NCBI GenBank assembly: GCA_033558025.1
Contig: JAUCEF010000001.1
Coordinates: 434,001 to 498,000, forward strand
Length of the DNA: 64,000 nt
Direction: 5' to 3'
Origin: Phytophthora sp. 'mugwort'
Taxonomy: Eukaryota > Oomycota > Peronosporomycetes > Peronosporales > Peronosporaceae
Both the position numbers and the translations under genes were made by a program. This document shows, piece after piece, positions 31,730 through 40,861 of this stretch (position 1 is its first letter; every line of letters begins with the position of its first letter). The notes below the pieces were generated by a model. That model saw only the letters and a program-made list of their open reading frames with translations, did not search any database and was not told the origin of the DNA.

Positions 31730-33262
31730 TTAAGCCAGAGACTGCGGCGACTTGACCTCCACGAAAGCAGGCGACTTGGGCTGTCCGCTGTGGAACAGCT
31801 CCTCGATGTCCTCGAGCATGATGCCCTTGGTCTCCGGGCAGAAGAAGTACACGAACACGCCGCAGATGCAGCACAGGCCTGCAAACAGGAAGAACACACC
31901 GTTGATGTTCAGATGCGGGAAGAGTTTGACCACCTCCGTCATGAGAGCACCCATCGCCCAGTTGGCAGCCGTAGACAGCGACACGGCTGGAGCGCGTACG
32001 CTGAGCGGAAAGATCTCAGCCGGGTAGATCCAGCATACGGGACCCCACGAGATGGCGAAGTTGAAGACGAAGAAGGCTGAGCCGACGCAGATGAACCAGC
32101 CGTCCACACTAGGACAACCGGCACTGTCAACATTGCCGTCGCAGATGGCGGTGAACAAAATGGCAGCGAACAGGTGACCAACCACCATGCCCACCGCGCC
32201 GATGAGCAGTAGCTGGCGACGACCGAACGTGTCCACCCAGCGCATGGCCGGAATGGTGCTGAGGAAGTTGACACCCGAAAGGAAGAAGGCCGAGTAGATA
32301 CCAGCGTTGGTGATGTCTTTGAAAATCAGGGCGCCATAACTGAAGATGGGGTTGATACCCGTTGCCTGCTGCAGCACCTGGAGGGACATTGCAATAGCCA
32401 CACGCTTGAAGATGGCCGGCTCAAGCAGCTCGGCGAGCCCCTTCTTAGCAGCGAGCTCCTCCGTGACCTGGTCACCGATCACTTCCAGTTCGTGACCGAC
32501 ATTGTCGGTCTGGCGGAGACGCTTGAGCACGAGCTCAGCCTCCTCCTTGCCCTTGTGCAAGTATGTCCAACGAGGGCTCTCCGGCACGAAGAAGATGCCG
32601 AGCATGACGACGATCGGGGCCGCCATGGCCACCCCGTTCGTCGTGCGCCAACCGCGCTCACGGTGCTCCACAATGATGTTGACGACATTGGCCAAGAAGA
32701 GGCCCGTCACGACCGTCATCTGCATGAAACCGGAGAGCAGGCCACGCAGTTCCTTGGGGGCCATCTCGGCACCGAATAACGGCAGCGAGAACGACGAGTT
32801 GCCCACACCAAAGCCTTGAATCACACGAGCGATGTACATGAGGTTGTGCTCCTGTGCCTTGTTGAAGCACACCCATGACGTGCCGATGCAGAAGAGCAAC
32901 CCAGCAGTGAAGATAGTCCAGCGACGGCCCAGTTTGTCGGCCACGATGCCGCCCACGAAGGCACCACCTAGGCAGCCAAGGTTGTACGCCATGTTGTACC
33001 ACACCGTGAAGTCGGTCCACTCAGCCGGCAGTTTGGACGAAGAAACCGTGCACTGGTCGTGGGTGAAGTTGTGCCAGCCGACGCAGTAGTCGTTGATGAA
33101 GGAGTCCATGATGAGCACGCCCGAGGTCACACCTTGGTCGTAGCCGAAGAAGAGGCCGCCAAGAGCAGCGAAGACGCACACGACGATAGCGTAGGTGCGT
33201 GAGCCCTCGGTCGGGACGTCATCGTCGTTGTTGTGTACGTTCACCACGACGCCAGCAGCCAT
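31730..33262 (-). CDS. MFS sugar transporter copy 3 (intact)
   Basis: This is an intact 510-residue Sugar_tr major facilitator protein. The start gives MAAGVVVNVHNNDDD, a short acidic cytosolic tail, then helix 1 with GGLFFGYDQGVTSG. Motifs in order are DKLGRRWTIFTAG after helix 2 (near residue 113), PESPRWTYLHKGK near residue 227, QQATGINPIFSYGA in helix 7, DTFGRRQLLLIG, PAEIFPLSVRA and PETKG. These define hexose-type proton symporters or facilitators at the plasma membrane. Haustorial or hyphal sugar uptake is a reasonable inference for an oomycete. It differs from copy 4 at essentially one residue in the protein I compared (SVDGW here, SVGGW in copy 4). It is transcribed divergently from copy 4 across a 1.95-kb gap. 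Confidence 0.92.
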   Translation of the reverse strand: MAAGVVVNVHNNDDDVPTEGSRTYAIVVCVFAALGGLFFGYDQGVTSGVLIMDSFINDYCVGWHNFTHDQCTVSSSKLPAEWTDFTVWYNMAYNLGCLGGAFVGGIVADKLGRRWTIFTAGLLFCIGTSWVCFNKAQEHNLMYIARVIQGFGVGNSSFSLPLFGAEMAPKELRGLLSGFMQMTVVTGLFLANVVNIIVEHRERGWRTTNGVAMAAPIVVMLGIFFVPESPRWTYLHKGKEEAELVLKRLRQTDNVGHELEVIGDQVTEELAAKKGLAELLEPAIFKRVAIAMSLQVLQQATGINPIFSYGALIFKDITNAGIYSAFFLSGVNFLSTIPAMRWVDTFGRRQLLLIGAVGMVVGHLFAAILFTAICDGNVDSAGCPSVDGWFICVGSAFFVFNFAISWGPVCWIYPAEIFPLSVRAPAVSLSTAANWAMGALMTEVVKLFPHLNINGVFFLFAGLCCICGVFVYFFCPETKGIMLEDIEELFHSGQPKSPAFVEVKSPQSLA

Positions 33263-33416
33263 GATGGAGAAGGAAACTGTAGGACAGGTAGCTGCAGCGA
33301 AGGCGAGTGGGCCTTGTGTGTTAGGCGGTCAGTTGCAGAATGGGGAGAACGGGTATCGGTGGCTTGCTCGGCAGATTTCTACTTGTGTTGGAGAGAGGGG
33401 TCCACGAGCGCCTTCG
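31730..33416 (-). repeat. left arm of inverted duplication, pair 2
   Basis: The coding region of copy 3 plus about 155 bases upstream is an inverted near-perfect copy of 35058-36745. Similarity ends abruptly at the block ACGAGCGCCTTC (33405-33416) on this side and just after the stop codon on the other. Confidence 0.85.
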
Positions 33417-35057
33417 TTCTCGACTCAGCTTAGCAGTTCGGCGGTGCCTGAATTGCAGCGCGTCAACGATTGTTTTATTGCATGCAAACCCGCTTGTTTC
33501 TTAAAGATGCACGTGACAGCTTGAAGTTGGCGGCGACCGGGATCGTCGGGAAAACGCGCAGTCCTTTGCACGTCTTTGTTCGAAACCAGTCAGTCTGCGC
33601 GCTCAATCACTTGATTTATTCGGCACCGCGCCGAGACGCGTGACACATGTGCGTGTGCCGTTTAATTTCAAGGCGGCGGTATGGCAAATGGTGCATACCG
33701 TATGCCTTACCACCAGCCTGTTATGGGCGCTGCGCCGGTGTTGGGCGGGTGCTTGTAATCTGTATTAACATGCGCCAATTTCCAAGACGATGGTATCTGA
33801 AGTTATTCTGCTCGGGTCCCTACAGTACTGTATTGAATGACCCAAGCGGAAACTGTACTGTAAGGAGTTGAGAGGAGCCACAACCGCCATTGGAACGACA
33901 GCGGTAATATGGATATCACAAAGCGATCTTCCGTCAGGAATTGTTCGGAAAGTGGCCACGTCTTTCGCCAATTCGGTTTAACATTACAGACTCGTTGAAT
34001 AGACTCGTTTATATGTACATTCCTCGCTTGTAGCAGCAAGGCGCTGATACAGAGACTGAAGCGTCGAACGCGGCTTCAACATCAGGTATAATGTATGCGG
34101 GAACTGTGGTTGCGAAACAATCTCGAAAGGAGTTATAAGAAAGCAGCTCTATGCCAGCAAAGTCAGCTGGATTCTATAGTCCCTGCCTCAGCGTGAGAGT
34201 TCACTTGATTTATTTCCGCTGGCGAGTTAGACTCAACTTGAGCTTCCGATAGGAGCCCTCTTTGGCGGCGACAAGTGCATTTATGGTAGGCATTATGCTG
34301 CAAAATGCATGGGGTTTCGTCTCCAATGCACACCAGGGAGAGACTCCCACCACGCGACTCCCAGTCCTCAGCGGCATGCTGTTCTTGTAAACGTCGAGCG
34401 TGTTAAATCTGTTAAATTGTTTTAAACCAAGTATGCATTAAAGATTCCGTGCAGGCCAATCCCTCAGTTTAAAAGCGGTGGTACAAGTGTGGTACTGTAC
34501 AGTACTACTGGTATCATGATGCTGTTGTACGTCTAATTCTCTCCTCGATACATACACTCTACTGTACAGGCAGTTCTATGTTTTTTTAACTGTTTGTCGC
34601 AAGGAGATAAACGCCGGATATGACAGCTACAGTACATGTATCTTGCAATAGATTTCGCCATATTTCAAAAATGTTTCTAGAGTTTAGAACATGCACGCGT
34701 AGCACAGCGATGCTAGCTTTCGTTAGCAAGTCGCTGCTTATGCTAACACGAGACACGAGAGCTTTTCGTATTCGTAATATGTGGTCACTTCGCTGTCAGC
34801 AACACTTCAAGCCAATAAATCAAGTTGGAAAGCGGATGTGTGCAAAGCATCGTCCCGGTGATCCCAATTGCTAACTTCAAGCTGTCACGACGTGAGTCAC
34901 GTGGCTGCTTCAAGCGACAGCGACTTTGCACGACGTTGACTCGCCGCACTTCAGGCACCGCCGATCTGCAAACGCGATGCGCCGAGTCGAGAACGATCGC
35001 CGCCTTGCTACTAGCGAATCGCTAGCAAGCCCGTCTGAACCAGCCGTCCGCTCCTCA
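33417..35057. other. spacer between divergent MFS copies 3 and 4
   Basis: These 1.6 kb of non-palindromic sequence separate the two inverted transporter arms. No gene is supported. It must contain regulatory sequence for both genes beyond the 155-bp identical upstream blocks. Confidence 0.45.
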
Positions 35058-36745
35058 GAAGGCGCTCGTGGACCCCTCTCTCCAACACAAGTAGAAATCT
35101 GCCGAGCAAGCCACCGATACCCGTTCTCCCCATTCTGCAACTGACCGCCTAACACACAAGGCCCACTCGCCTTCGCTGCAGCTACCTGTCCTACAGTTTC
35201 CTTCTCCATCATGGCTGCTGGCGTCGTGGTGAACGTACACAACAACGACGATGACGTCCCGACCGAGGGCTCACGCACCTACGCTATCGTCGTGTGCGTC
35301 TTCGCTGCTCTTGGCGGCCTCTTCTTCGGCTACGACCAAGGTGTGACCTCGGGCGTGCTCATCATGGACTCCTTCATCAACGACTACTGCGTCGGCTGGC
35401 ACAACTTCACCCACGACCAGTGCACGGTTTCTTCGTCCAAACTGCCGGCTGAGTGGACCGACTTCACGGTGTGGTACAACATGGCGTACAACCTTGGCTG
35501 CCTAGGTGGTGCCTTCGTGGGCGGCATCGTGGCCGACAAACTGGGCCGTCGCTGGACTATCTTCACTGCTGGGTTGCTCTTCTGCATCGGCACGTCATGG
35601 GTGTGCTTCAACAAGGCACAGGAGCACAACCTCATGTACATCGCTCGTGTGATTCAAGGCTTTGGTGTGGGCAACTCGTCGTTCTCGCTGCCGTTATTCG
35701 GTGCCGAGATGGCCCCCAAGGAACTGCGTGGCCTGCTCTCCGGTTTCATGCAGATGACGGTCGTGACGGGCCTCTTCTTGGCCAATGTCGTCAACATCAT
35801 TGTGGAGCACCGTGAGCGCGGTTGGCGCACGACGAACGGGGTGGCCATGGCGGCCCCGATCGTCGTCATGCTCGGCATCTTCTTCGTGCCGGAGAGCCCT
35901 CGTTGGACATACTTGCACAAGGGCAAGGAGGAGGCTGAGCTCGTGCTCAAGCGTCTCCGCCAGACCGACAATGTCGGTCACGAACTGGAAGTGATCGGTG
36001 ACCAGGTCACGGAGGAGCTCGCTGCTAAGAAGGGGCTCGCCGAGCTGCTTGAGCCGGCCATCTTCAAGCGTGTGGCTATTGCAATGTCCCTCCAGGTGCT
36101 GCAGCAGGCAACGGGTATCAACCCCATCTTCAGTTATGGCGCCCTGATTTTCAAAGACATCACCAACGCTGGTATCTACTCGGCCTTCTTCCTTTCGGGT
36201 GTCAACTTCCTCAGCACCATTCCGGCCATGCGCTGGGTGGACACGTTCGGTCGTCGCCAGCTACTGCTCATCGGCGCGGTGGGCATGGTGGTTGGTCACC
36301 TGTTCGCTGCCATTTTGTTCACCGCCATCTGCGACGGCAATGTTGACAGTGCCGGTTGTCCTAGTGTGGGCGGCTGGTTCATCTGCGTCGGCTCAGCCTT
36401 CTTCGTCTTCAACTTCGCCATCTCGTGGGGTCCCGTATGCTGGATCTACCCGGCTGAGATCTTTCCGCTCAGCGTACGCGCTCCAGCCGTGTCGCTGTCT
36501 ACGGCTGCCAACTGGGCGATGGGTGCTCTCATGACGGAGGTGGTCAAACTCTTCCCGCATCTGAACATCAACGGTGTGTTCTTCCTGTTTGCAGGCCTGT
36601 GCTGCATCTGCGGCGTGTTCGTGTACTTCTTCTGCCCGGAGACCAAGGGCATCATGCTCGAGGACATCGAGGAGCTGTTCCACAGCGGACAGCCCAAGTC
36701 GCCTGCTTTCGTGGAGGTCAAGTCGCCGCAGTCTCTGGCTTAAGA
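35058..36745 (+). repeat. right arm of inverted duplication, pair 2
   Basis: Mirror image of 31730-33416. Identity covers about 150 bases of upstream sequence and the whole coding region, and stops within a few bases of the TAA, where the 3' flanks of the two copies become unrelated. Confidence 0.85.
35211..36743 (+). CDS. MFS sugar transporter copy 4 (intact)
   Basis: This 510-residue hexose-type transporter is the head-to-head twin of copy 3. The same Sugar_tr motifs are present: GYDQGVTSG in helix 1, DKLGRRWTIF, PESPRW, QQATGINP, DTFGRRQ, PAEIFPLSVRA and PETKG. The Met at 35211 is chosen because it begins the conserved tail MAAGVVVNVHNNDDD and is preceded by pyrimidine-rich sequence (CTACAGTTTCCTTCTCCATC), similar in both intact copies. 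Near-identity with copy 3, and clear difference from copies 1 and 2 at silent positions in the first exon region, points to recent duplication or gene conversion within each inverted pair. A likely role is uptake of hexoses at the plasma membrane. Confidence 0.93.
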   Translation: MAAGVVVNVHNNDDDVPTEGSRTYAIVVCVFAALGGLFFGYDQGVTSGVLIMDSFINDYCVGWHNFTHDQCTVSSSKLPAEWTDFTVWYNMAYNLGCLGGAFVGGIVADKLGRRWTIFTAGLLFCIGTSWVCFNKAQEHNLMYIARVIQGFGVGNSSFSLPLFGAEMAPKELRGLLSGFMQMTVVTGLFLANVVNIIVEHRERGWRTTNGVAMAAPIVVMLGIFFVPESPRWTYLHKGKEEAELVLKRLRQTDNVGHELEVIGDQVTEELAAKKGLAELLEPAIFKRVAIAMSLQVLQQATGINPIFSYGALIFKDITNAGIYSAFFLSGVNFLSTIPAMRWVDTFGRRQLLLIGAVGMVVGHLFAAILFTAICDGNVDSAGCPSVGGWFICVGSAFFVFNFAISWGPVCWIYPAEIFPLSVRAPAVSLSTAANWAMGALMTEVVKLFPHLNINGVFFLFAGLCCICGVFVYFFCPETKGIMLEDIEELFHSGQPKSPAFVEVKSPQSLA

Positions 36746-37241
36746 ATATATTTTTTTAATGATTGACTTCCATTGAGCCTACCCCTTCGTTATACAGTAC
36801 ATGTACATGTCCCGGTAATAGTTGAGCAATATGTTCATCTAGAGATTAAAATACTGTCGGTAGTATTAATAATACTGTAGAGCGTGTTCGCTTAGTGTTT
36901 ACAGTAGGGTGTAATATTAATACTACTGCAGTTTGTCACAGTCAATACAAGTAGTTGTTGGCGAAGGTGAGATCGTTTGAGGCGTTTTCGGCGTCCCTCG
37001 CTTTTACCTGCTGATCTTCGAACAGCTCCCGATGTTACCTTGATTGCGTATCTTAAAGCTGGACGCCGACTAGGGCGAGTGGGTATGACTTTAAAGACAT
37101 TTATTACAGATACAGTTTTGGTTCGCACTTGATTTTTCAAAAAGACGTTATAAACCTCCCCCCATCTAGGATTAGAAGTATATATAGGGTTAGCAAAGAT
37201 GTCCGCTGAAGGAGTCTTTTTTTAGGTTTCTCACAGTGGAT
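36746..37241. other. AT-rich intergenic
   Basis: The 3' flanks of two convergent genes meet here. Several TAATA/TACTGTA motifs are present, but no gene or clear terminator is seen. Confidence 0.35.
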
Positions 37242-40200
37242 CTACGTGGACGCTTGGCTATTGGCATTGGTTGACTCGGATGTCACTGGCAGCTCCTCTT
37301 CATCCGTTGCATGTGACGACGGGGATGTCGGACTCGTTGGGTAAAGGGCATACGCTGTTAATGGATCTTGATCGTTCAGCATCGTGTGGAGACGTGCAAG
37401 AGCAGGATTGGCACTCGCGGGCATCGACAGCCAGTGCATGTGCTGCGCTGCCAACATTTGATGCTCAACGGTGACTTCCAGGAGGCTCGGCGGTCTGGCG
37501 ACGTGCTGCACTTGATGAACCTGCTCGCTCTCCGTCTCGTTCATGACCTGGACTTGCCCGACGGTCTTGACCTCTTCATTCGTCGTCACTACCTCAGACT
37601 CGTTGGCTTCTTGGATTCTAATCAGTTCCTCCTTCTCTTCAATTACTTCGACCACATTAGCGTCGGCGGTCTCCATCACCACTTCAGTCTCGACTTCTTC
37701 CGTCACTTCTTCGGTTTCTTTGACCTCAGTCGTTGTCACGATTTCGGACCCTTTCACTTCCGTGGTTATCGTGACTTCCTCTGTCACGACCTGAATCACC
37801 TGACCTTCCTCAGTCTCTTTACCCTCTTCAGTCCTCTTCTCGGCCTTTTTACTCATGCCTGCCTTCTTGTTTGCTTCAGTGTCCTCAATTTCTTCATTAG
37901 TCTCCACAACAGTTTGGACCGATGCAGCATCCTTGGTCACCTCAGCCTCCGTCACTACCTCGGCCTTCTTAACCTCGTCAGTCAGCGCCGTCTCAATGGC
38001 CACCTCACTCTCTCTGACCTCCACGATGATCGTAGTTTCTTCGACCTTCACCTCCGTATTCTCCGTAACCTCTTCAACTTCATCGACAGTCTTCACTCCC
38101 TCGGACGCTTTAAGAGCTTCGATTTCCGCCTTCTCTGCCTCCTCCAGCTTTGCCTCCTCTATAGCCTCCAGTTTTGCCTGTTCCTCTTCCTTCTTGGCCT
38201 TCTCCGCCTCCATCGCTGCCTGTTCCTCTTCCTTCTTTGCCTTCTCCGCTGCCAAGAGTTTTGCCCGCTCAAGTTTCACCTTTTCGATCGCCGCTTGCTC
38301 CTCAAATTCCTTCTGCTTCTGCTTCTCAAGTGCCTCGAGTTTTGCCTTTTCAGCTGCGACGCGGACGCTTACCTCGCTCTCTGGGACAATAAAGGTATCA
38401 ATTGTTCGCACAGCGGGGCCAGCACTTTGCTTCTCCAACGACTCAAATTTCTCCTTCTCCGCTGACACACGAACGCTCGCTTCGCTCTCGGGGACGATGA
38501 AAGTGTCGATAGTCCGCACGGTCGTCTTGGTCTCCTCTGGCATCTCAAACCTTGCCTTCTCAGCAGACACGCGTACACTCGCTTCAGTTTCAGGGACGAT
38601 AAACGTATCAATCGTACGCTTTACACGAGTGACAAACTTGTTCTGATTCTCAAACTTGGCCTTCTCAGCAGACACACGAATACTTGCTTCACTATCAGAC
38701 ACGATAAAGGAATCAATCGTCCGCTTGACCGGAGTCGCCGTGTTGGTTTTGTTCTCAAACTTGGCTTTCTCAGCAGATACACGCACGCTGGCTTCACTGT
38801 CAGACACGATAAAAGAATCAATTGTCCTCTTAACAGGAGTCGACGTGGTGGCGTGGTTCTCATACTTTGCCTTCTCAGCAGACACACGCACGCTAGCTTC
38901 ACTATCTGCGACGATAAAAGAATCGATCGTCCGCACAGAAGTCACAACCGAATTCGCACGCTTTGTTTCAAATCGACTCGCAATCCCTCGTACGTTCGGG
39001 CTTTCTTCAGTAGCCGTGCGACGACGGGCAAGCGGTTCTTCCTTGGCTGTCTCCCTGGTTTTGATTGGCGTACTAAGCACATCAGCCAATGGTGCTTCCT
39101 GGATAGCAGACTCCTCCGTGACACGTTCCTCTATCTTCATTAAAGTATTCACTGGGGTGGCCATCGTGCTCTGCTCTTGAATCTTTTGAGATTCGTCTGC
39201 AGCCACACGCTTTTTCCCTTCTGCATCTTTAGCAACTTTTTCCTCTGCTTCTTTTACCGCTTGTTTTTCCTTTTCCAATGCTTCGTACTTTTGTTTCTCG
39301 GCACCAACATGAATACTTTTTTCCTTTGGAAAAAATCCACGTACTGTACGAAACGACAAATTATCCAGTGATTGTTCCGCCTTTTTTTCGAAACGATTTG
39401 CCATGTTCCGGACACTTGACATTGCCGAGTTCTTTTTGCCAGGGTTTTTAGCTGGAGACTTGGGTCGTTCCTTGGCTTCAGCCTCCTCTTTGGCACGCTG
39501 CACCACTTGCGCATTGTATTTCTCCCTCTCGGCACTCACAGAGATACTCCGCTGTTTTTCGGAAAAAAACTCGCGTTTCGTCCGAAATTTTAGATTTTCC
39601 AATGGATTTTCAACTTCTTCATGACTCTCGAGATGACGAACCTCTTCGAAATTGTTCACGATACTTTTCACTGGCGACGGCGTCTTCAATTCCAACAACG
39701 CGGCGGAATCCGTACGATGCGCTCCCGTCTTGGACGTCCCTATGTCAGCAAACCGCGAAATTATTGACGAGATTTTCTTCGGTGGCGTCTTCTCTGACTC
39801 AGGCTCCTCAGCCACAATGTTAGGGACGTCTTGGGAGGTCCCACACGCCGGTTCTTCGTTCATAAAGGCAGCGATGTTGTCATTAGTCTCAGCAATGTCA
39901 CTCATAGAGTCACGCAAATCGTCGAGGCTAAAGACGCTATCGGCGTCAACTGAGCTGCCCAATGTAGCAGCGACAGAGTCGGCCACGTCGTCCACAGTTG
40001 AGTTCGTATCGTCACGGATCTCTCCACTCACCGTCTCCGTCGCGTCGTCAGCAGCTGCAAGGTCAGCCAGATCGATTTCGGCCTTCTTACTGCTTTCTTC
40101 CGTGACGAATGCCTCTTCTCCAGCGAAATCCTCCGTCTTGACGCTTTCCCCGTCCACGGAGCTTCCCAGTGTGGCAGCCACGGAAAAATCCACTTCCATT

Positions 40201-40571
40201 TCGCCATAATTGCCACTTGCTGCGATCGTCTCGGCAATCCCTTCGACGGCTTCAGCGTTAATGCGTGTGGCTTCATCCGCCACGGTGGCAGTCTCAACTG
40301 ACTCCCTCTCCACAACTGTCGTTTTTACAAGTGTCGTCATGGTCGTCTTGCTCTCTTGTTCCTCGTGAACGGCGACAGCGATCGCTTCCTTGACAATGGC
40401 AGTCTCAACTGACTCCTTCTCCACAACTGTCGTCTCTACAAGTGTCGTCACGGTCGTCTTGCTCTCTTGTTCCTCGTGAACGGCGACAGCGACCGCTTCC
40501 TTGACAGTCGTCTGCCCCTCTTCCTGCTGCGTCTTGCTCGCCATCACATCGTTCGCGCCGGGGGTCGTCAT
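37242..40571 (-). CDS. large acidic coiled-coil protein with eight internal repeats, unknown function
   Basis: This 1,109-residue protein is one open frame with no known domain. The first 70 residues contain a duplicated block (VAVHEEQESKTT...TTLV twice), followed by two copies of SVAATLGSSVD. Four short motifs of the form V(K/R)xI(A/V)xRFE (for example RGIASRFETK, RNMANRFEKK) occur between residues about 270 and 590. A 30-36-residue repeat appears eight times in the central third, with consensus RTIDSFIVxxSEASVRVSAEKAKFE; the first two copies are diverged (FRTKREFFSEKQRSISVSAE and FRTVRGFFPKEKSIHVGAE). A Glu/Lys/Ala-rich coiled coil follows (KLERAKLLAAEKAKKEEEQ and on), then a Val/Glu/Thr-rich low-complexity tail. 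The design suggests a structural or cytoskeletal scaffold, but this is speculation. It is the first of three co-oriented minus-strand genes. Confidence 0.8.
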   Translation of the reverse strand: MTTPGANDVMASKTQQEEGQTTVKEAVAVAVHEEQESKTTVTTLVETTVVEKESVETAIVKEAIAVAVHEEQESKTTMTTLVKTTVVERESVETATVADEATRINAEAVEGIAETIAASGNYGEMEVDFSVAATLGSSVDGESVKTEDFAGEEAFVTEESSKKAEIDLADLAAADDATETVSGEIRDDTNSTVDDVADSVAATLGSSVDADSVFSLDDLRDSMSDIAETNDNIAAFMNEEPACGTSQDVPNIVAEEPESEKTPPKKISSIISRFADIGTSKTGAHRTDSAALLELKTPSPVKSIVNNFEEVRHLESHEEVENPLENLKFRTKREFFSEKQRSISVSAEREKYNAQVVQRAKEEAEAKERPKSPAKNPGKKNSAMSSVRNMANRFEKKAEQSLDNLSFRTVRGFFPKEKSIHVGAEKQKYEALEKEKQAVKEAEEKVAKDAEGKKRVAADESQKIQEQSTMATPVNTLMKIEERVTEESAIQEAPLADVLSTPIKTRETAKEEPLARRRTATEESPNVRGIASRFETKRANSVVTSVRTIDSFIVADSEASVRVSAEKAKYENHATTSTPVKRTIDSFIVSDSEASVRVSAEKAKFENKTNTATPVKRTIDSFIVSDSEASIRVSAEKAKFENQNKFVTRVKRTIDTFIVPETEASVRVSAEKARFEMPEETKTTVRTIDTFIVPESEASVRVSAEKEKFESLEKQSAGPAVRTIDTFIVPESEVSVRVAAEKAKLEALEKQKQKEFEEQAAIEKVKLERAKLLAAEKAKKEEEQAAMEAEKAKKEEEQAKLEAIEEAKLEEAEKAEIEALKASEGVKTVDEVEEVTENTEVKVEETTIIVEVRESEVAIETALTDEVKKAEVVTEAEVTKDAASVQTVVETNEEIEDTEANKKAGMSKKAEKRTEEGKETEEGQVIQVVTEEVTITTEVKGSEIVTTTEVKETEEVTEEVETEVVMETADANVVEVIEEKEELIRIQEANESEVVTTNEEVKTVGQVQVMNETESEQVHQVQHVARPPSLLEVTVEHQMLAAQHMHWLSMPASANPALARLHTMLNDQDPLTAYALYPTSPTSPSSHATDEEELPVTSESTNANSQAST

Positions 40572-40861
40572 GATCCGCCGCTACTGACTCAAGATCGATA
40601 CTGCCAGACGTGTCGCTCAGTTGCGTTGCCACTTTGCGGCGGTAGGCACTGACCTCTCCTATGCCATTGTGGCCATGCGTTATCATGGTGCGATTTGACG
40701 AAACCGAAAACGTGTGTGGCAAATTGCCACTACCAAATTGCTTGCTAACGTTAGACAAATTGACACACTCCACGTGGCATTCTCGTGCCATCGCCGGCAT
40801 TAGCCAATCTCAGGGTGGCAAAAACGCAAAAGAGCTCTATAAACTACCGGTAATGACAGAT

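Noticed and set aside
37368..38646. Long plus-strand frames (365 and 263 codons)
   Set aside because: They are antisense to the Glu/Lys-rich coiled coil of the 1,109-residue gene. Their Leu/Phe- or Ser/Thr-rich composition is the mirror image of Lys/Glu codons.
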